From IMG/VR virus record IMGVR_UViG_3300032326_001041, positions 1 through 31,733 of that record: a stretch of DNA of 31,733 bases, one strand, 5' to 3'. Positions within the stretch are counted from its first letter, which is position 1, and every line of letters starts with the position of its first letter. The DNA comes from a virus. Positions 17,093 through 25,170 of the stretch are shown piece after piece. The position numbers were made by a program, and so were the translations under genes. The notes under the pieces are model-generated. The model worked only from the letters and a program-made list of their open reading frames with translations. It had not been told where the DNA came from and made no database searches.

Positions 17093-19009
17093 CTAAAGAA
17101 CACCCTGTTGTTTTTGATAATCTTTCATTTTGTATAGGACCATATCCATCAATTGTTTTTGAAATTGTGGGCTTGAAAATATTTTACTTATGTCTGCATT
17201 TTTATCACCATCAACTCTTCCTCCAACATTTATATCTATTTTTAAATTTCCATCAATATTTTGTGAAGTCGCACCTTTACTCTTCGCGGACATTAAATCT
17301 TGTATTGTAGATACTTTGTTAAAGGCATCTGATAAATTTGTTCCCATAGCAACTTCATCTCCTACAATACCTTGATAAATTTTTCCTTCTGATAAAACTT
17401 TGGGTCTTCCTCCTTCCGGAATAAATAAATCTTCTGTACCTACATCTTTTAAATCATCCCCAAAAATATTACCCATTGCTTCCACCCCTTTTTGGACCTT
17501 TCCTATTAGTGCGTTTTGTTTATCTTTACTCTCTGGGTCTCCATATCCTGTTTGGTTGGTAAATTCCTCCGTAGCTTTCTTTTGAATGTTTGTTATTACA
17601 CCAGATGCACCTTTACCAATTTCAGCCCCTACGGCTTCACCCATGTCTTTAACTGCCGCATTATATGTAGCTTGATTATCAGCCATAGATTTCAAAATTT
17701 CTTCTCTTTTTTTCGCATCACTACCAGTCAATGAATATAACACAGCGTTTCTTATCATCTCCACATCTTTTGCGTTTTTTTCAGTCGTGGTTAGTTGTTT
17801 AATTGCGATTTGTTTTTCATCTAATGCGGCATTTTTTTGATATTCTTTTAAAGCCTCAGCAGCCTGACCTGATTTAATTGATGCTTCTGTTACTGAACCA
17901 TAACCAGGTATATCTATGGTTACCTCACCACCTTTACCAACTTGTGCCAAACCTGATAATAATTCCTTATTATCATCTGAAAGGCCATCCATATTAAATT
18001 TATCTTTTATATAATCTAACTTTGCAGCTTCTCTTCCTGTTTTAACTAAATCTTCAAACTTAACCCCCGTAATTGAAGCCTGCTCTCTTAATCTGTATAA
18101 GTCTTGTGTAGACGCTTTAAACTCACCGGTTTCCGAATTAAATTGGAAGGCAGCCTGTGTTGATTTTACCAATTCTTTTTGTAATCCTTCCATGTCGTTT
18201 TGAGCCATATACATCAACTGAAACGGGTCTGCTAGTTTACCAACTGCACCACCAAGCATTTGAAATCTGGCTGCGGCGTTAATAGCACCTTCAGGGTCAA
18301 GTACCGTTTCTTGTAATGTTCCAACTATACCTCCAAAAGTTGTTTTTAACATTTGGGCTTGTTTTGTCATTCGTTCTAAACTTTTCACACCATCTTTAAA
18401 ACCAAATCCACCAACTTTGTCTATATTTGCAGACATTTCTTTTACAAATTTTGAAGCATCAAGACCAACTCTTCTTGCTACTACCGCCATTTCATGTATT
18501 TTATCTGTTGCCTCTTCTTGTGTACCACCAAAAGAAGTAACTTTTTCTACCATTGAAGCGATTTCTTTGTTTGTAAGCCCTGTAGTTTTTGATAATGCAA
18601 CCATATTTTCCATCGCAGTTTGAGATGGAAATACTACTCTACCCATAGCATCGGCCAATCCTTCAGTAACTTCTGTTACGTCCTTAAACGAACCTCCAAA
18701 ATCTTGTATTCCTTTAGCTGCGCCTAAAAGTCTTTCTTGAAACTGACCTATAGTGTCATTTACTCTTTCGGCTGGGTCATTGCTTCTTTGCATCAAATTG
18801 AAAACTCCACCCATAGAACGTAAAAGTCCTACAGATGAATTTTCCATCGATGTTAGTTTCTCTGTAAGTTTTTCAAATACATTATCATCACCTTTGAAAG
18901 TTAAATAGGTATCTTTAACGGCTGTGTTTATATTATTTAGTAGACTAATAAAACCTTCTCCTTGATTTAAGGCGTCTGAAGCATCGACTTTTTTTTCATC
19001 ACTGAACAT
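17093..19009 (-). CDS. Tail tape measure protein, 638 aa
   Basis: Tape measure protein: an extended, largely helical protein that sets tail length and is carried inside the tube. The sequence is mostly alpha-helical with heptad-like stretches and many Gly/Ala/Lys/Glu residues. It has the typical tape-measure segment TTGLTNKEIASMVEKVTSFG followed by QEEATDKIHEMAVVARRVGL (about residues 140-180) and a Gly/Ala-rich middle (GGIVGTLQET, AARFQMLGGAVGKLADP). The C-terminus has a short beta-like part (LKIDINVGGRVDGD) and a helix. At 638 aa it is close to the T4 gp29 length, so by the usual rule tail length would be near that of T4. Position directly downstream of the gp26-like gene and upstream of the baseplate genes fits this role. 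Confidence 0.85.
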   Translation of the reverse strand: MFSDEKKVDASDALNQGEGFISLLNNINTAVKDTYLTFKGDDNVFEKLTEKLTSMENSSVGLLRSMGGVFNLMQRSNDPAERVNDTIGQFQERLLGAAKGIQDFGGSFKDVTEVTEGLADAMGRVVFPSQTAMENMVALSKTTGLTNKEIASMVEKVTSFGGTQEEATDKIHEMAVVARRVGLDASKFVKEMSANIDKVGGFGFKDGVKSLERMTKQAQMLKTTFGGIVGTLQETVLDPEGAINAAARFQMLGGAVGKLADPFQLMYMAQNDMEGLQKELVKSTQAAFQFNSETGEFKASTQDLYRLREQASITGVKFEDLVKTGREAAKLDYIKDKFNMDGLSDDNKELLSGLAQVGKGGEVTIDIPGYGSVTEASIKSGQAAEALKEYQKNAALDEKQIAIKQLTTTEKNAKDVEMIRNAVLYSLTGSDAKKREEILKSMADNQATYNAAVKDMGEAVGAEIGKGASGVITNIQKKATEEFTNQTGYGDPESKDKQNALIGKVQKGVEAMGNIFGDDLKDVGTEDLFIPEGGRPKVLSEGKIYQGIVGDEVAMGTNLSDAFNKVSTIQDLMSAKSKGATSQNIDGNLKIDINVGGRVDGDKNADISKIFSSPQFQKQLMDMVLYKMKDYQKQQGVL

Positions 19010-19036
19010 TTTTTTTTATTTAATAAATATTTAGTT

Positions 19037-19255
19037 TTATGTTTTATACTCACTAATTAATTTGTCTATAAAAAATCTTCTTTCAAAAATTGGCATATTA
19101 ACGCAGTCGTTGTAAGAAAAATTTCCGTATTTTACCAAATAATAAATTTCTTCTAATTGGTTTTTTTTATAGTGAGAAGAAAGGACGAAAAAACTCAGCC
19201 CCAAAAGATAGTTTGAAACTAACTTTTTCTCCTGAAGGGGCTGTAATTGTTCTAT
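19037..19255 (-). CDS. Out-of-frame C-terminal extension of the gp26-like gene (possible frameshift product)
   Basis: In the +1 frame relative to the gp26-like gene the reading frame is open from 19255 to a TAA at 19039-19037, that is over the last ~90 bases of that gene and ~130 bases beyond its stop. The part past the stop codes HYKKNQLEEIYYLVKYGNFS, then NMPIFERRFFIDKLISEYK, which looks like a real conserved helical domain (compare the NMPxxxRxFxIxKL pattern I recall from short T4-like baseplate-hub/chaperone proteins). There is no ATG in this frame before the NMP motif; the only alternatives are a TTG in the overlap. A ribosomal frameshift is therefore the simplest way to make it; a T6-C tract (19193-19187, GAG TTT TTT CGT) is a candidate site. 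A sequencing indel is the main alternative. Confidence 0.55.
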   Translation of the reverse strand: MEQLQPLQEKKLVSNYLLGLSFFVLSSHYKKNQLEEIYYLVKYGNFSYNDCVNMPIFERRFFIDKLISEYKT

Positions 19256-19925
19256 TTAGGTCTAATTTGGGTTCACAATCTTGTATAAATTTTTGTATTT
19301 CTTTTGAATCTTTTATTGGTAAATTATTAACAAATTTTGATATTTCTATTTTACTTGTCTCCCCATCAAGTTCTACAATATGTTTTTCTAGTTTCTTTGT
19401 AACTATCGGTGCGGTTAGATTTTTAGGGTATTGGTCTTGTAGTTTTTCTAATTCTCTTTGGTCTCCTAAATTTAATAATTTTAATTTTAGATTTTTGTTT
19501 GATATTTTTGTTGTAAAAGTATATAATCCGTTTTCGTTTGGATTATGTATCGGTTCTTCGTAAGTTAATGAATCAAAATTGTACTCGATTGTAAATTTTT
19601 GCCCATTAAATGGGTCTACAAGTTCAATATTGTATTCAGAACCAAAAGCAGAATTTCTAAGAAATATTAAAATTGCTTGTACATCTACATCCAATAACTG
19701 ATTAACGTCAAAATTTGGTTCGTAAATTTTATTTTTTAATAGATTATATATTAACCCATCTTTTATAATGTTTGGTGACATCATAATGTTTTCATCCGAT
19801 GCGGTTAAATAACCGACTTTTATACTTTCTTTTTTTGGTTTGTAAAACACACCTTTACTAGGTAGTTTTATTACATCATGCGGTAAATTAAAATCCATTT
19901 GTCCGTAAATTTGTGATTGCTCCAT
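19167..19925 (-). CDS. 26: gp26-like baseplate / tail assembly protein, 252 aa
   Basis: Relative of T4 gp26-type baseplate hub assembly proteins. The signature is at the N-terminus: IKLPSKGVFYKPKKE (residues 20-34), then VGYLTASDENIMMSPNIIKD, then LLDVDVQAILIFLRNSAFGS. Many relatives have a CxxC pair in the next segment; here it reads VDPFNGQKF, so a zinc pair is missing. The protein ends FGAEFFRPFFSL just before an out-of-frame conserved extension. The gene sits immediately upstream of the tape measure, the position where tail assembly chaperones (lambda G/GT type) are found in many phages, so a chaperone role is plausible. There is a 92-base gap to the tube gene which holds a terminator. 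Confidence 0.72.
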   Translation of the reverse strand: MEQSQIYGQMDFNLPHDVIKLPSKGVFYKPKKESIKVGYLTASDENIMMSPNIIKDGLIYNLLKNKIYEPNFDVNQLLDVDVQAILIFLRNSAFGSEYNIELVDPFNGQKFTIEYNFDSLTYEEPIHNPNENGLYTFTTKISNKNLKLKLLNLGDQRELEKLQDQYPKNLTAPIVTKKLEKHIVELDGETSKIEISKFVNNLPIKDSKEIQKFIQDCEPKLDLNRTITAPSGEKVSFKLSFGAEFFRPFFSL

Positions 19926-19972
19926 AGTTTTTTATTTTAAAAATAGTTTTACAATAATCAATGTAAATAAAA

Positions 19973-19996
19973 AATCCCACCTGAAAAGATGGGATT
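19973..19996 (-). terminator. Intrinsic terminator after the tail tube gene
   Basis: Perfect 7-bp stem AATCCCA / TGGGATT with a 10-base loop, followed on the minus strand by a T-rich tract (19972-19965). It lies 21 bases past the tube stop, so the highly expressed tube gene would be transcriptionally separated from the gp26-like gene. Confidence 0.72.
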
Positions 19997-20017
19997 GTAA
20001 TATATTTTATTTTTATT

Positions 20018-20506
20018 TTAGTATACTAAAATACATCTGTCAGGTCTTAATGTCGCTTTTACTGTGATAAGTCCATCTTCACTATAACCTAACGAGTCGA
20101 AATCAACACTTGTTAAAAATACTCCTTGTAATATCCATTTTTCAACCGCCACACCTGTTGGGTCTAACATTTCTAAATCAATATCTTTTTTGTATCCTGC
20201 AGCATAACCCATACGTCCCGTAACTGACTCAGCGTGTAAACGAACCCATTCCATTAGTGCTTGTGATGCTGATGGTCCAATAGGGTCACGGAATGTAACA
20301 TCAATCGTACCCCAAGTAAATCTACCAGCAACATATGTTGATGTGTTTAAAAATGGAATTTCCACTTCTTTGATTTCAACTTTTGGTCTTGATGTGGATT
20401 CAACATACCAAGAGTTAATCCCCAAAGAAGAAGGGAAAGTAATGATAAACCTATTTTTTCTTTTAGGTTCATACTGAAAGGGCATTTTCATTAATAAATC
20501 AGCCAT
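20018..20506 (-). CDS. 19: Tail tube protein, gp19-like
   Basis: Major tail tube subunit, 162 aa, very close in length to T4 gp19 (163 aa). It has the typical tube pattern: an N-terminal FQYEPKRKNRFIITFPS, the VESTSRPKVEIKEVEIPF strand pair, then WGTIDVTFRDPIGPSASQAL, a helix MEWVRLHAES, then YKKDIDLEMLDPTGVAVEKW and a C-terminal LITVKATLRPDRCIL. Hexameric rings of this fold stack to make the inner tube along the tape measure. A TATTTATA octamer lies 31 bases before the ATG and a terminator follows the stop, so it is probably its own strong late unit. No Shine-Dalgarno; the leader is A-rich. Confidence 0.93.
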   Translation of the reverse strand: MADLLMKMPFQYEPKRKNRFIITFPSSLGINSWYVESTSRPKVEIKEVEIPFLNTSTYVAGRFTWGTIDVTFRDPIGPSASQALMEWVRLHAESVTGRMGYAAGYKKDIDLEMLDPTGVAVEKWILQGVFLTSVDFDSLGYSEDGLITVKATLRPDRCILVY

Positions 20507-20537
20507 ATCTTTTGTTTTAAGTTTGTTTTATTTATTT

Positions 20538-20545
20538 TATAAATA
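20538..20545 (-). promoter_or_regulatory. TATTTATA octamer upstream of the tail tube gene
   Basis: Exact copy on the sense strand, ending 31 bases before the ATG. The sheath gene has the same octamer at nearly the same distance (32 bases), which supports a shared late-promoter role. The 99-base gap here holds no other recognisable element. Confidence 0.4.
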
Positions 20546-20605
20546 TCTAAAAATAATTTTTTTTATTTACTTTTTATTTTTTTTAAAATATTCTATAACT
20601 AGAAC

Positions 20606-21496
20606 CTAGTATTTAACTTTTTCTCCTCCCTTAGTTAGATATAAGTTTACTGGATTTTCTTCATATTCTTGATTTAACAATTCAGATATTTTCTCAATAT
20701 TTCTTAGGTCATCATCTGAAAACCCAATTAATGGTTCCCATATAGGATTTGCATTAACATCGTTTTTAAACATCGGTGTCCCCCTTAATTCCATATTTTT
20801 TGACAATTCTTTTGCCAAATCTCTGCAATACGAAATAAAGTTTTTAAGTGCATTAAATTTTTCTATTTCAGGGTTTGATGCACTACCTTTATTAAAGGAT
20901 ACCGGTTCAAAAACACACATGTCTAAATATTCATTTAGTTCTGATGGTGATAAAGCTTCAATTTTTGTATCGTTTGACACTTTGTTTCCTATTTTTCTGT
21001 ACTCATTTAAATTTTTCGCTAACTCTCGCGAGTTAATACCCTCTTTATTACTCATTATAAGGTTGTATGTCGCCTCTTTAAGTGTTTCAGGACTATGACC
21101 TCTTGCGGTTATGATTGCAAATATTGAACCCCCGTTAATACACTCCACAAAGTCTTTCCAAGCAGGGCCTGTTTTAGCCATCATGGAATCTAATATGAAT
21201 CTTTTATTACCCGGTTCTTTAAAATTTCTAAATGCCCCCAAAGCATACCCTATGATTTTTTTTCCTCTATAATCAAAAGGTTCAACCCCGATTTCTGACC
21301 GATACTCCGCAAAGTCTTCAGTTGACATTGGGACTTCATTTTCATCTTCATCCACAACCATAATAGATGTTGGCATAAACATGATGTTGTCGTCCCAATC
21401 AAACGCATAATATTTCAAGTCAGGTCGTCCTACCTCATCAAAACCTTCTTTTAGGAATTTTTTAATTCCCCTTTTAACCAAACCTTTTAAATTCAT
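20606..21496 (-). CDS. HAD-superfamily phosphatase-like protein, 296 aa
   Basis: Probable hydrolase of the haloacid dehalogenase superfamily; substrate unknown. After a basic N-terminal helix (LKGLVKRGIKKFLKEG) it has motif I as YYAFDWDDNIMFMPT with the nucleophile/acid pair D33 and D35, motif II as IITARGHS (T130), lysine candidates around 213-218 for motif III, and motif IV as IGFSDDDLRNIE (260-263). All expected catalytic positions are present, so it may be active as a nucleotidase, polynucleotide phosphatase or protein phosphatase. It starts one base into the stop of a 45-aa gene (TAATG) and lies between sheath and tube, an unusual place for an enzyme. It might act on a tail protein or simply be a hitch-hiker in the late unit. 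Superfamily is clear, function is not. Confidence 0.75.
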   Translation of the reverse strand: MNLKGLVKRGIKKFLKEGFDEVGRPDLKYYAFDWDDNIMFMPTSIMVVDEDENEVPMSTEDFAEYRSEIGVEPFDYRGKKIIGYALGAFRNFKEPGNKRFILDSMMAKTGPAWKDFVECINGGSIFAIITARGHSPETLKEATYNLIMSNKEGINSRELAKNLNEYRKIGNKVSNDTKIEALSPSELNEYLDMCVFEPVSFNKGSASNPEIEKFNALKNFISYCRDLAKELSKNMELRGTPMFKNDVNANPIWEPLIGFSDDDLRNIEKISELLNQEYEENPVNLYLTKGGEKVKY

Positions 21497-21633
21497 TACT
21501 TTTTAAGTATTTCTAATAGTTTTTCAAGTTGACTCTCAGTTAAAACAATATTTTGTTTTTTATTAGAAAATGTTTTTTTTCCTGTGTTTGTATAACCAAG
21601 AGATTCTTTTATTATTTTTTTTTCTATTTTCAT
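21496..21633 (-). CDS. Small 45-aa protein between sheath and HAD gene
   Basis: ATG at 21633, TAA whose last base is the A of the HAD gene's ATG, 45 residues. It is very basic at the N-terminus (MKIEKKIIKESLGYTNTGKK) and ends in an amphipathic helix NIVLTESQLEKLLEILKK. I recall the VLTESQL...L-type C-terminal motif from small proteins and protein tails in related phages, which could be a recurrent docking helix. It begins 18 bases after the sheath stop and is coupled to the HAD gene by the TAATG overlap, so it is probably translated. Function unknown. Confidence 0.6.
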   Translation of the reverse strand: MKIEKKIIKESLGYTNTGKKTFSNKKQNIVLTESQLEKLLEILKK

Positions 21634-21651
21634 TTTTTTATATTGTTATTT

Positions 21652-24600
21652 TTATAGGTCATCAAATGAAGCTCCTGCCGGTGTAATTACAAATTCGATG
21701 TCAATATATTCTAACGCTCTTGTAGGTTTTATAAATATTTTACCTGTTAAAGTGTTAGAGTCTAAGTCTTCAGGTGTGTTAGATACTTGAACTCTAAAGT
21801 CAATAAGACCACGGTCTCTTCTAATTTGGTCTAATATTGGGTTTACTGAATCCAAGAAATCTTGTCTAACTTTTGCATCGTTTTGTTCAAACAATAATCT
21901 AACCGCCACAGCCGAAATTAACTTACGTGCTTGTAATAATAGTCTTCTAACGTTAATTCTATCGAGTGCAGATTCTCTTAGTTGTAAAGTTTTATTACCC
22001 CATATTACTGTGCCAACATCATTAAAAGTTGCAATCGGGTTAATTCTTCCTTTATATAATGTATCTCTGTCATCTTGAGTAAGATTTCTTCTCGCTCTAA
22101 TTGCGTTCACCAAACCTCTTGTGTAACCGGCTGATGCAAACCATGGGAATGCAATATTATCAGTTAGTGCGAAGTTTCTAACTACCTCTGATGTTGCTGG
22201 TATGTAAAGTTGTGTGTTTGATACACTATCTAACGTTAAAATCCAAGGATAATAAGACGCCGTGTAGTTTGAATCGATTCCTGTTTGTTCCAAATTATCT
22301 ACCGCCTCTGTTGGGAATATTAATCCTTCAGAAATATCATCATAAGATGGTAAAAATAAATTAAAGTCAGGTGTTGTACAAACATAAAGTGAATCCGCTC
22401 TATCGAATTGTACCATTTCTATCGCGTCTTCAACTAAATTTGAATTGTTTACATAATCAATACCCGGTGTTGCAAATACATTTATATTAGTTCTTTCAGG
22501 GTTAGCGAATGTATCTTGACCCCATCGATATGCGTAGTAGTCTGTATTTGCCCAATTTTCTTGATTAGGTCCAGAAATAGGTTTGAATGCCCCCCAACCC
22601 GTAGCGGTTGGGTAAGTAACTGAACTTGCAGCTCCATTCATAAATCCAGTTTGACCAAGAGCAAACGTATCACCGTTTGTTCTATATTCTCTATAAATGT
22701 CCCAACCATCAAAACCACCATAAGGTAAAACTGTGAATTTTCTTGTATTTAGTTTATAGTATGTGTCGGAAACATTAGTAGGTTCTGAGTCAAATGAACC
22801 CCTACCTACGTAAAACGCACTTTCCCCTGACGTTGCGTAGGCCGATGATATGGTAACAATAGTTGCCCCACTATCTAAGTGGAAACCTTTTGTTTTATAT
22901 CCCCACTCATCGCCGGTTGTTGCAGTTGCCAAATTATTAGGAATTTGTTTTCCTTTATATTGGAAAAAATCATAATCAAAACCAACACCGTTACTGATAC
23001 CTAAGTAAGCAAAACGAGGATTCTCACCCGAAGAACGTTGTTCATTATTAAATCCACTTGTAGTACCAAATGGTGGGTCATAAATAAGTTCGTTTGGTTT
23101 ATAATATACAGTTTTGTAAGGAACAAATGGTGGTGTAGCGTTAGCATATTCTCTTGAAATATACCCTTCAAAACCACAAGGTAGTGAGTCTATTGGGGCG
23201 TCGTTGTTCATTTCTAACATAACATATTTAGACCTTACTTGATACTCACCATTAGATGTACCAATTTTTTTAGCTATAAAACTATTTTGACTAGGGTTCA
23301 TAGTACAACCACGGAAACTTTCTAAAACAACAACATTTGAGTCTGTATCGTAGAAATCACGAACTAATACGTCAAACGTTAAATTATTAAATGAGATATT
23401 TGCGATTGATAATTTTACCAAAGTGTTAGCCGCGTTACCATCAGATATTAAAACAAATCTAAATAGGTTAAATACTCTACTACCACGTAATTCAGAAACT
23501 AAATAAGGAGTTTTAGGAGTTTGGTATTGTTCCAAATAGAAAGCAATACTTTTTAAATAGTTTAAGTTAGTTGAGTCTGTAACTCCAGGTAATTCTACTA
23601 AATCACAATATAGTCCTCTAATTTTTCCTTCGTTATATCCATAATTAAGTAGTGAACTATAGGTTTCTTCAACAAAAATTGGAACATCTGTTCTACTTTT
23701 TCCAAAATTACTACCTCCAAAAACTTTTCTCAAAAAGTTTGGACTTAGACTGTTCATCGATGTTTCAAATGAAAAGTTTGTATTTTGATAAGTTGTTCCT
23801 GTAATAAGGAAAGTCGCTTTAGGGTTTTTAGTAACTCCCGAATAATTACCTGAACAAACCATTGTAACACCTGTAGTTGCTGAAACTTGAAATAAAGGTC
23901 CGTGTTGAGTAGAACTAAATGTTGAAATACCTCTCGACCTTAAAGTTGCAACAACAACTTCATCATATTCACTGTATGGTGAACCTGAATAATTTGTGGT
24001 ATAAACCGCAACTGTACCTGAGTAAACACCTGAAGCTGGAGTCGATGAAATACCTGACATTGCAACCCCAAAACCAACACCATAGTAACTGTTGTTTGGT
24101 GGATTATGGGTATAATCAAATAATGCGTAGTACCAAGGGTCGTTTGTTGTTTGTGCAGACAAAGAACTTGCAGTTGCCCCTGTTAAATTACCAACACCAA
24201 ATGTTTCTGAGTATAATGTAATTGTTCCTGTACCATTTGTACTAACACCTGTTACTGAATTGAAAGTAGAAGAACTTACGCTACCCCAAAATAGTGCGGT
24301 ATTTCCCGATAATGCTAATGAATTTGAAAATGCTTCAATTCTATTTGAAACATAAGTTTGTAAGTCTTGATTTACTGATGAAGTTCCACCATCAAATTGT
24401 GTATACGTATTGTAGAAACTACCATTTACGTTAATTGCTCCTGGTATTGCTGAAGTGAAAGTAATAGTACCACCAGTTGTTCCTGTAAATGTTATACCCA
24501 AAGGACCTGTTGTACCTGTTGCCGTCATCGTTGATGGATTAGGGTTTGCGATTGTAGTAATAGACCAAGATGGTCCCGCATCATAACCAGATAATCCAAG

Positions 24601-24885
24601 TACTCTTGTTACAAATAATTGATTTGATTGTGTTAAATATGATTTAGCGATATAACCTAATTCATATTTTGGAATTTGTGTGTTCACAAATTTTTCAGGA
24701 CTAGTACCTCCAAAATAAGTGGTAAACTCATCAAAATTTGTTATGAAAATTGGTTCAAATGCAGGACCACGAAGTGTTTCTCCCGCTAAACCTAATGTAG
24801 TAACCCCAACACTTTGAGCTACAAATGTTAAATCTCTTTCTGAAGTATAAACTCCTGGCGAAACGAATATTTTATTAGATGCCAT
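21652..24885 (-). CDS. 18: Tail sheath protein, gp18-like, enlarged (1077 aa)
   Basis: Contractile tail sheath subunit. The N-terminus is classic: IFVSPGVYTSERDLT, then TTLGLAGETLRGPAFEPIFI and FDEFTTYFGG. The C-terminal core is also classic: IAFPWFASAGYTRGL, then LTQDDRDTLYKGRINPIATF, GTVIWGNKTLQ, INVRRLLLQARKLIS, and a last domain TGKIFIKPTRALEYIDIEFV. Between about residues 115 and 380 is an added Gly/Ser/Thr-rich beta region that T4 gp18 (659 aa) lacks at this size; it probably forms a surface domain on the outside of the sheath. The gene is preceded by TATTTATA 32 bases before its ATG and by no Shine-Dalgarno. It is followed after 18 bases by a 45-aa gene. Confidence 0.94.
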   Translation of the reverse strand: MASNKIFVSPGVYTSERDLTFVAQSVGVTTLGLAGETLRGPAFEPIFITNFDEFTTYFGGTSPEKFVNTQIPKYELGYIAKSYLTQSNQLFVTRVLGLSGYDAGPSWSITTIANPNPSTMTATGTTGPLGITFTGTTGGTITFTSAIPGAINVNGSFYNTYTQFDGGTSSVNQDLQTYVSNRIEAFSNSLALSGNTALFWGSVSSSTFNSVTGVSTNGTGTITLYSETFGVGNLTGATASSLSAQTTNDPWYYALFDYTHNPPNNSYYGVGFGVAMSGISSTPASGVYSGTVAVYTTNYSGSPYSEYDEVVVATLRSRGISTFSSTQHGPLFQVSATTGVTMVCSGNYSGVTKNPKATFLITGTTYQNTNFSFETSMNSLSPNFLRKVFGGSNFGKSRTDVPIFVEETYSSLLNYGYNEGKIRGLYCDLVELPGVTDSTNLNYLKSIAFYLEQYQTPKTPYLVSELRGSRVFNLFRFVLISDGNAANTLVKLSIANISFNNLTFDVLVRDFYDTDSNVVVLESFRGCTMNPSQNSFIAKKIGTSNGEYQVRSKYVMLEMNNDAPIDSLPCGFEGYISREYANATPPFVPYKTVYYKPNELIYDPPFGTTSGFNNEQRSSGENPRFAYLGISNGVGFDYDFFQYKGKQIPNNLATATTGDEWGYKTKGFHLDSGATIVTISSAYATSGESAFYVGRGSFDSEPTNVSDTYYKLNTRKFTVLPYGGFDGWDIYREYRTNGDTFALGQTGFMNGAASSVTYPTATGWGAFKPISGPNQENWANTDYYAYRWGQDTFANPERTNINVFATPGIDYVNNSNLVEDAIEMVQFDRADSLYVCTTPDFNLFLPSYDDISEGLIFPTEAVDNLEQTGIDSNYTASYYPWILTLDSVSNTQLYIPATSEVVRNFALTDNIAFPWFASAGYTRGLVNAIRARRNLTQDDRDTLYKGRINPIATFNDVGTVIWGNKTLQLRESALDRINVRRLLLQARKLISAVAVRLLFEQNDAKVRQDFLDSVNPILDQIRRDRGLIDFRVQVSNTPEDLDSNTLTGKIFIKPTRALEYIDIEFVITPAGASFDDL

Positions 24886-24917
24886 GTTAAATGTAAAGTT
24901 TTTTCTTTTATTTTATA

Positions 24918-24925
24918 TATAAATA
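24918..24925 (-). promoter_or_regulatory. TATTTATA octamer upstream of the sheath gene
   Basis: Exact copy on the sense strand ending 32 bases before the ATG, almost the same spacing as for the tail tube gene (31). Confidence 0.4.
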
Positions 24926-25020
24926 CAATAATAAATTGTAAAAAACTTTACTACAAACCAATATTTATTTCTAAGTAAGAAAAAATTCTACCTTTTTTCT
25001 ACCTAATGAAAATTAACATA

Positions 25021-25170
25021 ATGAAAAAAATTAAAAACTTAAAAATTTCAGAGGAAACCCATCAAATCCTAAAAAAGTATTGCGAAGTGAATGGATTAAA
25101 GATGTATAAATTTTTGGAAAGTTTGATTAAAAAAAATTGTGAAAAGAAAAAAGACTTGTATGGTGAATAA
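25021..25170 (+). CDS. Small ribbon-helix-helix-like DNA-binding protein, 49 aa
   Basis: Plus-strand ORF of 49 residues within the minus-strand tail module. It reads as a minimal ribbon-helix-helix (Arc/CopG-like) fold: a strand (KIKNLKISEE), helix A (THQILKKYCEVNG) and helix B (KMYKFLESLIKKNCEKKK). Such proteins bind DNA as dimers and act as phage or plasmid repressors. An in-frame ATG at 25006 would add five residues (MKINI); I chose 25021 because the strand starts right after it. Its stop abuts the stop of the convergent gp15-like gene (25171) with no gap. A TATTTATT element lies about 50 bases upstream. It could be a local regulator of the late unit. No relative confirmed. Confidence 0.6.
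   Translation: MKKIKNLKISEETHQILKKYCEVNGLKMYKFLESLIKKNCEKKKDLYGE

Noticed and set aside
24886-25020. CRISPR-like or tandem repeat in the AT-rich gap before the RHH gene
   Set aside because: Only loose near-repeats of poly-T/ACCT (TTCTACC) are present, too short and too few for an array.
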